Shown here piece after piece: positions 1-5,743 of a stretch of DNA of 21,030 nt. The stretch lies in contig JBGPKH010000072.1 of the NCBI GenBank assembly GCA_041485845.1, forward strand, positions 1 to 21,030, written 5' to 3'. A model generated the notes under the pieces. That model ran no database searches, was not told the DNA's origin, and saw only the letters and a list, made by a program, of their open reading frames with translations. How positions within the stretch are numbered: position 1 is the stretch's first letter; each line of letters starts with the position of its first letter. A program made the position numbers and the translations under genes. This DNA is from OMOG01 sp041485845. Its GTDB lineage: Bacteria > Acidobacteriota > Terriglobia > Bryobacterales > Bryobacteraceae.

Positions 1-107
1 AGCACTCCGGCGCCATGACCAGCGCCATGCTCGGCGCCTTCCGCGACTGCAAAGAGACGCGCGACGAATTCCTGGCGCTGGTGAATCACCGGGGCAACGG
101 GTTTTAG
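1..107 (+). CDS. 3' end of an unrecognised gene (partial)
   Basis: An open frame runs in from the left edge and ends at a TAG at 105-107. It encodes about 34 residues that include SGAMTSAMLGAF and end in NHRGNGF. The frame uses G/C-rich third positions like the neighbouring genes. It lies 47 bp before the pta start on the same strand, so it may be the preceding gene of the same operon. I do not recognise the family from this tail and assign no function. Confidence 0.5.
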   Translation, partial: HSGAMTSAMLGAFRDCKETRDEFLALVNHRGNGF

Positions 108-154
108 CCGCCCCTGGCCGCCGGGCGACCTGCTATCCTCAGATTTCCTGCGCC

Positions 155-1150
155 ATGGCGGCCACACCAGAATCGGCTACATCCTTCATGTCGGGGCTCA
201 TCGAGCGAGCCCGCAAGCTGAAAAAGACGATCGTATTTCCCGAGGGCGACGATCCACGCGTGCTCGAGGCCGCCGCCCGCCTGGCCCGCGACGGCGTGGT
301 CAGGCCGGTGCTCATCGCCGCCAAGCCGGCCAACGCGGCCGAGGGTGTGAGCTTCGCCGACCCGTCGATCTCGCCGCTCTTGAGCCGGTACGCGGCGCTC
401 TACTATGAGCGGCGCCGGGCGAAGGGAATCACCCAGGTCGAAGCGTCGGAGATCGCGCGCAAGCCGCTCTACTTCGCGTCCCTGATGGTGGGCGCGGGCG
501 ACGCCGATGGCAGCGTGGGCGGAGCGGTGAACAGCACGGCCGAGACGGTGCGCGCGGCCCTCCACTGCGTGGGCCCGGACCCGCGGGCGCGGCTGGTATC
601 GAGCGTATTCATCATGGCGCTGCAGGACCGCTCGCTGGGACACAACGGCCTGATGGCGTTCGCCGATTGCGCCGTGGTGATCGATCCGACACCCATGCAG
701 CTTGCCGACATCGCCATCGCCACCGCCCAAAGCACGCGCATCCTGATCGATACCGAGCCGGTGGTTGCACTGCTCAGTTTTTCCACCAAGGGCAGCGGCA
801 AGCATCCCGAAGTGGATCGCGTGGTGGAGGCGCTGCGCATCGTGCAGGCGCGGGCGCCGGAGCTGATAGTGGATGGCGAGTTGCAAGCCGACGCAGCCGT
901 GTCGGCGGTTGTCGGCAAGTCCAAGGCTCCCGGATCGCGGGTGGCGGGACGCGCAAACACCTTGATTTTTCCGAACCTGGCGTCGGCCAATATCGGGTAC
1001 AAGCTGGTGGAGCGCCTGGGCGGCGCGATGGCCATCGGCCCGTTTCTGCAAGGGCTGGCCAAACCCGCGAACGATCTCTCTCGCGGCTGCTCGGCGGAAG
1101 ACATTTACAACGTGGCGGTGGTCACGGCGCTGCAATCGGAGCGGGCCTGA
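155..1150 (+). CDS. pta: Phosphate acetyltransferase (phosphotransacetylase)
   Basis: The 331-residue product matches the catalytic PTA/PTB domain in its short, cytosolic, single-domain form. It would interconvert acetyl-CoA plus phosphate with acetyl-phosphate plus CoA. Visible signatures are the N-terminal IVFPEGDDPRVLEAA block, VSSVFIMALQD, FADCAVVIDPTPMQLADIA, the VALLSFSTKGSGKHPEVDRV loop, and the C-terminal NTLIFPNLASANIGYKL and LAKPANDLSRGC segments. The length is normal for the family. The start is uncertain: an in-frame ATG at 188 (MSGLIERARKLKK) aligns better with usual PTA starts, and neither start has a strong ribosome binding site. The next gene begins 3 nt after the stop, so the two are probably cotranscribed. 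A phosphate butyryltransferase is the alternative, but the PLASANIGYK and PANDLSRG motifs favour PTA. No acetate kinase gene is visible in the window. Confidence 0.9.
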   Translation: MAATPESATSFMSGLIERARKLKKTIVFPEGDDPRVLEAAARLARDGVVRPVLIAAKPANAAEGVSFADPSISPLLSRYAALYYERRRAKGITQVEASEIARKPLYFASLMVGAGDADGSVGGAVNSTAETVRAALHCVGPDPRARLVSSVFIMALQDRSLGHNGLMAFADCAVVIDPTPMQLADIAIATAQSTRILIDTEPVVALLSFSTKGSGKHPEVDRVVEALRIVQARAPELIVDGELQADAAVSAVVGKSKAPGSRVAGRANTLIFPNLASANIGYKLVERLGGAMAIGPFLQGLAKPANDLSRGCSAEDIYNVAVVTALQSERA

Positions 1151-1153
1151 CCC

Positions 1154-2083
1154 ATGTTGCCCTACCGCCTGGTGTACTCCGAGCATTACGACCTGCACCT
1201 GGGAGATCACGTCTTCCCTTCGAAGAAGTACCGCTGGCTGCACGACCGCCTGCTGCGCACGCGATTCGCCGCGGACGAGGATTTCGTGGAACCGCAGCCC
1301 GCTTCCGACGACGACATCCGGCTGGTACACGATGCCGATTGGGTGGCCAGGCTGCGCAACGGCACGCTCACCTACCATGACATACTGCGGCTCGAGATTC
1401 CGTACTCGCGGCAGATGGTGGAGGCCTTCTGGCTGGCGGCGGGCGGCACGATTCTGGCGGCGCGGCTGGCCCTCGAATCGGGTCTGGGCTTCAACATGGC
1501 GGGCGGATTCCACCATGCCTTTCCGGGGCATGGCGAGGGCTTCTGTGCGATCAACGATATCGCGGTGGCCATCCGCCGCTTGCAGCGCGACGGCGCCATC
1601 CGCCGCGCCATGGTGGTGGATTGCGACGTCCACCACGGCAACGGCACGGCGGCGATCTTCGCGGGCGATCCCGCGGTATTCACGCTCTCCATCCACCAGC
1701 TCAACAATTACCCGAGCGAGAAGCCGCCCTCCAGTCTGGACATTCACCTGGCCGACGGCATCGGCGATGCCGAGTATCTACAGCGGCTCGGCAATGGCTA
1801 TCGCGCGGCGCTGACCATGTTTCAGCCCGACCTGGCGGTCTACGTGGCGGGCGCCGATCCCTACTACGAAGACCAGTTGGGTGGCTTGTCCCTGACGTTT
1901 GACGGATTGATGGAACGCGACCGCCTGGTGATCTGGACCGCGCTCACGCACCGCATCCCCGTGGCCATCGTGCTGGCGGGCGGATACGCGCAGAGCGTGG
2001 AGGACACCATCACGATTCACGCCAATACGGCCGCGGTGGCGAAAGAAGCGATGGCGAAAACCATCGCACACACGGAAGACTGA
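1154..2083 (+). CDS. Histone deacetylase family protein (class IV / AcuC-like)
   Basis: The 309-residue protein carries the arginase-fold HDAC domain over nearly its whole length. The active site is recognisable: a His-His pair at 120-121 (GGFHHAFPGHGEGFCAIND), the D-x-D-x-H-H-G-N-G block with probable zinc ligands D158 and H160, a third probable zinc ligand D235 in VAGADPYYEDQ, and the transition-state Tyr in LAGGY at about 278. It would remove acetyl (or similar acyl) groups from lysines or small amides. The short length and lack of an N-terminal extension fit the bacterial class IV/HDAC11-like group. The start is 3 nt after the pta stop, implying translational coupling and a common transcript. 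The substrate cannot be read from sequence: protein acetyl-lysine, acetylpolyamine and acetoin-related roles are all possible. Confidence 0.88.
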   Translation: MLPYRLVYSEHYDLHLGDHVFPSKKYRWLHDRLLRTRFAADEDFVEPQPASDDDIRLVHDADWVARLRNGTLTYHDILRLEIPYSRQMVEAFWLAAGGTILAARLALESGLGFNMAGGFHHAFPGHGEGFCAINDIAVAIRRLQRDGAIRRAMVVDCDVHHGNGTAAIFAGDPAVFTLSIHQLNNYPSEKPPSSLDIHLADGIGDAEYLQRLGNGYRAALTMFQPDLAVYVAGADPYYEDQLGGLSLTFDGLMERDRLVIWTALTHRIPVAIVLAGGYAQSVEDTITIHANTAAVAKEAMAKTIAHTED

Positions 2084-2094
2084 GGAGAAATTAT

Positions 2095-2499
2095 ATGCCG
2101 TGGTACTACAGTCCCCACACCGGCGGCAAGAAGATACCGCCTCACGTTCAGGCTCAGATCCGCGACCGGATCATCCGCTATGCCAACCGGCAGCACGCCG
2201 GGAAATTTACTCGAATCGATGTGCGTTTCCGCGGCGCGCTGTGTTACATCGACTCGTACACGGACCCGGGAGAAATGCCAGGAGAACCGCCCCCCGGCGT
2301 GCCGTTCCGTGAGTGGATCGAGCGGCTCGAGAATACTCCCACGCATCTGTGTCGCATTCGCTATAAAGGCGACGCCGAGCGCTGGAGTTTCGCGTTCTAC
2401 ACCTACGCTCACGAAAAGTACGAACCCAGTTTCTTCCTGACCGGCGACGATCACGGTACGCCGGAGGAGGCGTTCGAGACCTGCGTGCCGTTTCTCTGA
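2095..2499 (+). CDS. Small conserved protein of unknown function
   Basis: The gene encodes a 134-residue soluble protein with no signal peptide or membrane segment. The start is well supported: a GAGGAG ribosome binding site at 2082-2087 overlaps the preceding stop and lies 7 nt before the ATG. This makes it the third gene of the pta run. The sequence is rich in aromatic and charged residues (WYYSPHTGGKKIPPHV at the N-terminus, WSFAFYTYAHEKYEPSFF near the C-terminus) and contains one Pro-rich loop (PGEMPGEPPPGVP). The pattern of alternating hydrophobics suggests a small alpha/beta fold. I do not recognise a named family. The tight spacing suggests a role connected with, or at least coexpressed with, the deacetylase. 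Confidence 0.75.
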   Translation: MPWYYSPHTGGKKIPPHVQAQIRDRIIRYANRQHAGKFTRIDVRFRGALCYIDSYTDPGEMPGEPPPGVPFREWIERLENTPTHLCRIRYKGDAERWSFAFYTYAHEKYEPSFFLTGDDHGTPEEAFETCVPFL

Positions 2500-2500
2500 T

Positions 2501-2722
2501 TCAGATCTCGTATTCCGGCGGTTTCGACCGGCCGAAATTGATGTGAGCCCAGACCCGCTCGTGAATAAAGTAGGCCCCGATCTTCAGCACAACATCCAGT
2601 GCCCCGGCACCCAGAGACAACGTGACCTTCCCCGTAAGTGCATAGAAAATAAGGCCGGTAACAGACGATCCTAAGATTCGATAGCTCACCGCTTTGGCGA
2701 TGCTGCGGGCATGGGTCTCCAT
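2501..2722 (-). CDS. DUF2061 family small membrane protein
   Basis: This 73-residue protein has the hallmark DUF2061 layout: a short cytosolic lead ending in SIAKAVSYRILGSSVTG, a first hydrophobic helix (VTGLIFYALTG), a second one (LSLGAGALDVVLKIGAYF), then the family signature YFIHERVWAHI. The family is of unknown function and is sometimes fused to sulfate-assimilation kinases. The gene converges on the previous one with only 1 bp between the stop codons. The ribosome binding site is weak. It is full length for the family. Confidence 0.8.
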   Translation of the reverse strand: METHARSIAKAVSYRILGSSVTGLIFYALTGKVTLSLGAGALDVVLKIGAYFIHERVWAHINFGRSKPPEYEI

Positions 2723-2781
2723 GTCGGACTCTATGGAGCCATTCTACCATATCCCGATGGGGATTGAGATGATTTGGGTCG

Positions 2782-3000
2782 TCAGTTTGCCCGCAGAGCT
2801 ACTGACGGATCGATCCGCGATGCGCGGCTGGCGGGAAGGTAACCCGCACTGGCCGTGACCGTGGTAAGAACTACCAGCATCCCGAGAAAGGTCACGGGAT
2901 CGTTCGATGTCACTCCAAAGAGAAGCCCGCTCAATGCCCGTGCCAGCGCCCACGAAGCCGCCGCTCCTAACAGCATTCCGGCCGCGTCTTCCGCGGCTCC
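2782..3000 (-). pseudogene. Remnant: C-terminal end of an FtsX/MacB-like (ADOP-type) ABC permease
   Basis: Reading from 3000 down to a TGA at 2782-2784 gives about 72 residues. They contain the conserved C-terminus of FtsX-like permeases: LLFGVTSNDPVTF, then a hydrophobic helix, then PASRASRIDPSVALRAN. This last block is the usual PA-x-RA-x-x-DP-x-x-ALR ending of the duplicated orphan permeases common in Acidobacteria. A TAG stop at 3001-3003 closes the frame upstream. The roughly 700 preceding residues expected for such a permease are absent. It is therefore a decayed 3' end left by deletion or recombination. Confidence 0.72.
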
Positions 3001-3073
3001 CTAATGGACCGGTCGTAAGAATCCGGATTGGGTCACTGCCGAGCGGCCCAGAGTGGTATAACAGTCATATCAG

Positions 3074-3265
3074 GTGCGCGTTAGCTTCGATCCTCGAAAG
3101 AGCGGGCGCCTCAGAGCGAATTCCAGACGTGGCATAGGGGTCGAGGAGGCTCGGAAGCTATTCTCCCAGCCCTATTGGCTCGATCGGCGATCCGACGTTC
3201 CGGAGCAGTTTCTGGCCATCGGCTGGGTGGGTGACCGGATCCGATTGTATGAAGAAAACTCGTAA
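3074..3265 (+). pseudogene. BrnT-like type II toxin, probably internally deleted
   Basis: A GTG-started frame of 63 residues opens like BrnT-type ribonuclease toxins: VSFDPRKSGRLRANSRRGIGVEEARKLF, a variable loop, then EQFLAIGWVGDR. In such toxins the ERFLAIG strand is normally followed by another 25-30 residues of beta strand and basic helix. Here VGDR runs straight into RLYEENS and stop, which resembles the family's far C-terminus. The simplest reading is an in-frame internal deletion that removed part of the catalytic core. The gene overlaps the antitoxin gene by 17 nt, as intact pairs do. Alternatively this is a naturally short variant. Family recognition is by pattern only. Confidence 0.55.
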
Positions 3266-3521
3266 GTCTGCCAAACCGGTTTCTGCCGATGCGATTGCGC
3301 GGCTAGCCGATCGAGGCAAGGACATTTCCCGTTTCTTCAAGGGCCAAGGCCGCATGGTTCAGCCGATTCAGCGCGTTAACGTGGACGTCACCGCCGCTAT
3401 GCTGGAGGAACTGGATAAGGCAGCTCTGGAACTAAACGTGAGCCGCCAGGCGGTCATCAAGACGTTGGTGCGGCAGGCTCTCGATCAACACTACCTGGCA
3501 CAACGGGCAAGGCGGCCGTAG
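3249..3521 (+). CDS. Ribbon-helix-helix (CopG/BrnA-like) antitoxin
   Basis: The 90-residue product begins with a basic Lys-rich tail (MKKTRKSAKPVSADAIARLA), followed by a linker (DRGKDISRFFKGQG). It ends in a ribbon-helix-helix DNA-binding domain at about residues 40-82 (QRVNVDVTAAMLEELDKAA, then LNVSRQAVIKTLVRQALDQ). This is the architecture of the CopG-type antitoxin paired with BrnT-like toxins: the RHH dimer binds the module's own promoter and the rest covers the toxin. The ATG at 3249 is preferred over a start at 3231, since the extra six residues fall inside the toxin frame. No lesion is visible. Its last codons overlap a 48-bp repeat that recurs at 4970. Confidence 0.75.
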   Translation: MKKTRKSAKPVSADAIARLADRGKDISRFFKGQGRMVQPIQRVNVDVTAAMLEELDKAALELNVSRQAVIKTLVRQALDQHYLAQRARRP

Positions 3522-3554
3522 CCGAAGTCCTGACCGCGACCGGCACGAAAAGCG
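3507..3554 (+). repeat. Direct repeat, copy 1 (~48 bp)
   Basis: The stretch begins gcaaggcggccg, continues through ccgcgaccg and ends aaaagcg. It matches 4970-5016 with one single-base gap and about five substitutions by my alignment. Copy 1 covers the last codons of the RHH antitoxin and lies 10 bp before the duplicated phosphatase fragment. The two copies are in the same orientation. Confidence 0.65.
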
Positions 3555-3564
3555 CGCACCCCCC

Positions 3565-3930
3565 CTACTTCAGCTTCATCACAAACAGCGTCTGACCGTC
3601 GAACGCCGTCGTGGACCACTCGTCCAGCTCGTGGAAGATGAGCCCGATCAGATTCCCCGCGAGAGCCGGCAATGCGTGCGCTCCGCCGTCGCCAGCCGAT
3701 GGCGCCCGAATGCCGTGCCGCCCGCGTTCAGGTGATCCGTGATCCCGTCGGAGTACAGCACCAGAACGTCGCCGGCCTGCGCCTGAAAAACCGACTCCTC
3801 GTACTCGCGGGCGCCCAGCAGCCCGAGCGGCACACCTTCCACCCGTATTTTCAGGATGTCAGCGCCACGGCAGATCATCGGCGGCAGCGCTCCCGCATTG
3901 GCCATCACGATCTGGCGCGTGGCCGGATCC
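3565..3930 (-). pseudogene. Frameshifted duplicate of the 3' end of the SpoIIE/RsbU-type phosphatase
   Basis: This segment aligns over its whole length to 5744-6110, the last ~122 codons of the intact phosphatase gene, on the same strand. Identity is in the high 80s per cent by eye. The segment starts at DPATRQIVMANAGALPPM, retains VLVLYSDGITDHLNA, and ends with the same MKxK-stop. It is exactly 1 nt shorter than the intact copy: a single-base deletion near 3660-3680 puts the final ~35 codons out of frame. The upstream GAF domains and most of the PP2C domain are missing. It is a dead partial duplication and lies just upstream of dppA in the opposite orientation. Confidence 0.88.
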
Positions 3931-3948
3931 TGGTCGGACAAGACCAGG
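3929..3948. repeat. Inverted repeat at the edge of the duplicated fragment
   Basis: The arms cctggtc (3929-3935) and gaccagg (3942-3948) form a perfect 7-bp stem around a 6-nt loop. The left arm begins where homology to the phosphatase gene stops, at about 3930. The repeat lies about 70 bp upstream of dppA. No T-run follows, so a terminator is not supported; it may be a recombination junction or a regulatory site. Confidence 0.4.
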
Positions 3949-4017
3949 TCGGCAGCACTCGGATTAATTAAGCCGAGCCATTGTTTGGTGTAAGCTGGGG
4001 CCCAGAGAGGAACATCC

Positions 4018-4944
4018 ATGGAGCTTTCTCGTCGGCAGTTTTTTGGCGCCGCCGCTTCGACTGTGCTGGCCGCCCAAGAAGAGCGCGGTTTGAAGATCTT
4101 CATACACTGGGACATGGAGGGCTCCAGCGGGATCTTCACGCGAGAGCAGGCCTGGTACTGGGAGAACGGCGTTCGTGACCAAGTCGCCGCCGAAGCCCGC
4201 GAGCTGTTCACCGCCGACGTCAACTCGGCCAGCGCGGCGGCACTGGCGGCCGGCGTGACCGAGCTGATCGTCTGTGACACGCACCACGGCGGTGGCAACC
4301 TCCTGCGGGAGAAGCTATTGCAAGACCGCCGAATTACGTATCTGTATCGCAGCGTCGGAATGGAGGGTGGAAAGCGCCGCTGGATGCCGGGGCTGGATCA
4401 GACCGTAGCCGGACTGCTGCTGCCGGGGCATCACGCCAAGGCGTCCACTGCAAGTGCGTTTATGCCGCACGCGTGGAGCCGGGAGTGGCTGGACTTCACG
4501 ATCAACGGGCAGAGCGTGGGCGAGATCGGGATCGAGACGTGTTATGCCGGCCATTGGGACATCCCCCTCATCTTTGTGCAGGGTGACGAGGCAGCCTGCT
4601 ACGAGGCGCGGCAGCAGTTCCCGGGAGTCGTCACCGCGGCGGTCAAGCAGGGGGGTACGAACCCTGAATTGTGTGCCGGCTTGGACCCTGACTCCGCGCA
4701 CCGGGAGACGGCCAAACGAATTACCGAGGCCATTGAGAAGCTGCGAGCGGGTAAGATGCGTCCCTGCAAACCTACCCTCCCCATGACCATCACGCTGCGA
4801 CTAAGAACTATGGATGCAGCCGCGAAAGCCGCTCAACGGCCGGGCGTCCTTCGGCTGGACGATCACACCGTGGAAGCGCGGGTGGGCAGACAAGCGGACA
4901 TCGTGAAATGGCTGCTGGGCACGGGGCTGGACATGCCCGCGTGA
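4018..4944 (+). CDS. dppA: Tat-exported D-aminopeptidase, DppA family (peptidase M55)
   Basis: The 308-residue protein begins with a twin-arginine leader (MELSRRQFFGAAASTVLAAQ), so the mature enzyme is expected in the periplasm. The M55 core follows with its metal-binding pattern: D32 and E34 in HWDMEG, the His pair of CDTHHGG at 89-90, the His pair of GHH at 138-139, and E169 in GEIGIE, with H151 (MPHAWS) at the usual active-site position. The family is a zinc aminopeptidase that releases N-terminal D-amino acids from short peptides such as D-Ala-D-Ala, suggesting peptidoglycan-peptide scavenging. A GAGAGG ribosome binding site at 4005-4010 supports the start. No dipeptide transporter genes accompany it, unlike the Bacillus dpp operon, so its physiological partner is unknown. 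Confidence 0.87.
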   Translation: MELSRRQFFGAAASTVLAAQEERGLKIFIHWDMEGSSGIFTREQAWYWENGVRDQVAAEARELFTADVNSASAAALAAGVTELIVCDTHHGGGNLLREKLLQDRRITYLYRSVGMEGGKRRWMPGLDQTVAGLLLPGHHAKASTASAFMPHAWSREWLDFTINGQSVGEIGIETCYAGHWDIPLIFVQGDEAACYEARQQFPGVVTAAVKQGGTNPELCAGLDPDSAHRETAKRITEAIEKLRAGKMRPCKPTLPMTITLRLRTMDAAAKAAQRPGVLRLDDHTVEARVGRQADIVKWLLGTGLDMPA

Positions 4945-4969
4945 GCTCACAGCGGCCCCAGTTGGCAGT

Positions 4970-5016
4970 GCAAGGCGGCCGAGCTGAGGTCCTAACCGCG
5001 ACCGTCACCAAAAGCG
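4970..5016 (+). repeat. Direct repeat, copy 2 (~47 bp)
   Basis: This is the second copy of the element at 3507-3554, beginning 25 bp after the dppA stop in a non-coding stretch. The shared blocks are gcaaggcggccg, gtcct, accgcgaccg and aaaagcg. The rest of 4945-5110 holds no gene that I can see. Confidence 0.65.
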
Positions 5017-5110
5017 TCCGGAACGTCGCCGAAGTCCCAAATTACCCAGTCGGAAAGTACAGCTTCCTCCGTTAGTTAGCCTGAGTTCCGGGTCAGGGGA
5101 GCACGGGTCG

Positions 5111-5418
5111 TCACTCGAGAACGCGGCGGAAATCCTGCTTGGCGTGAAAAGCACGCTCGATGGCGACTCCTCCCTCTAAGGGCGGTAGAAAACCAGGTAG
5201 CTTTCAAATCCGGGCACGCGCCACGTGCGCGCTCCGGCGAGCTTTCCTTCGTGCACTTTGAGCGGTCCTATTCGCGGCATCTCAGCGAGATCCTGAAAGG
5301 CCTTGTCCGCAGCGCGCAGGAAACGGTCAGCTACTTCCACGCCGGCGTGATCGACGAACCAGACGAAGTTGAGAGTCAAATCGCGTTTGGCGGCGGGACG
5401 TTTGACGATTCGCGCCAT
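5111..5418 (-). pseudogene. RelE/ParE-type toxin, frameshifted near the C-terminus
   Basis: From the ATG at 5418 the frame gives 80 residues typical of the ParE/RelE fold (RPAAKRDLTLNFVWFVDHAGVEVADRF, then MPRIGPLK and ARTWRVPGFESYLVFYRP) before a TAG at 5176-5178. Shifting by one base at the GGG at 5180-5182 (CCC on the coding strand) continues the protein as LEGGVAIERAFHAKQDF and RRVLE, ending at a TGA at 5111-5113. That is the expected last strand of the family, which often reads LRVLHGARD. The repaired product would be 102 residues, a normal size. The gene therefore carries a one-base deletion, unless this is a sequencing error. It follows the antitoxin by 6 bp in the usual antitoxin-first order. 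Confidence 0.8.
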
Positions 5419-5424
5419 CGGCAG

Positions 5425-5718
5425 CTATCGGGACTTCCGAGCGCTCACGATTGCCAGGCCCTCGCGTTCAATGTCCTCCCAATCCTGGGTGGTCATCTCC
5501 GTGTAGTCGCCGCTGTCTTCGGCTTCCTGGAGGAGTTGGCAGATGCGTTGTTCATCCATGTTGTTCTCGCCCAACAGGGACTCAATGCGTTGCCGTTCCT
5601 GCTCACGGAGTAGAGCTCTAACAGCGTCGGCGAGCACGGATTCGGCGTTCGGGTACGCACCGCCGCGGACCAGATCGTTGACCTGCTGCTCAAGCTCCGG
5701 CGAGAGAGTGAAGGTCAT
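5425..5718 (-). CDS. ParD-like ribbon-helix-helix antitoxin
   Basis: The 97-residue protein starts MTFTLSPELEQQVNDLV and continues through GGAYPNAESVLADAVRALLREQ, the classic ParD/RHH strand-helix-helix. A charged C-terminal tail follows, which in this family wraps the toxin. The chosen ATG at 5716-5718 has an AAGGAG ribosome binding site 4 nt upstream; a GTG start 18 nt earlier would place the Shine-Dalgarno inside the gene. The acidic C-terminal region (EAEDSGDYTEMTTQDWEDIEREG) fits toxin binding. It presumably autorepresses the module. It lies 25 bp after the phosphatase stop on the same strand, so it may also receive read-through from that operon. Confidence 0.82.
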   Translation of the reverse strand: MTFTLSPELEQQVNDLVRGGAYPNAESVLADAVRALLREQERQRIESLLGENNMDEQRICQLLQEAEDSGDYTEMTTQDWEDIEREGLAIVSARKSR

Positions 5719-5722
5719 GGGA

Positions 5723-5728
5723 CTCCTT
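5723..5728 (-). promoter_or_regulatory. Ribosome binding site of the ParD-like antitoxin
   Basis: The minus strand reads AAGGAG here, 4 nt before the ATG at 5718. This decides the start of the antitoxin in favour of the 97-residue form. Confidence 0.7.
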
Positions 5729-5743
5729 ACAGTCACAATTCTA

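Noticed and set aside
104..1747. A 547-codon minus-strand open frame across pta and the deacetylase gene
   Set aside because: It is antisense to two well-recognised genes, rich in Arg/His/Gly as GC-rich shadow frames are, and shows no domain.
3648..4298. A 216-codon minus-strand frame joining the phosphatase fragment to sequence antisense to dppA
   Set aside because: Only the part below 3930 is homologous to the phosphatase; the rest is a shadow of dppA. The join is accidental, so I call only the fragment as a pseudogene.
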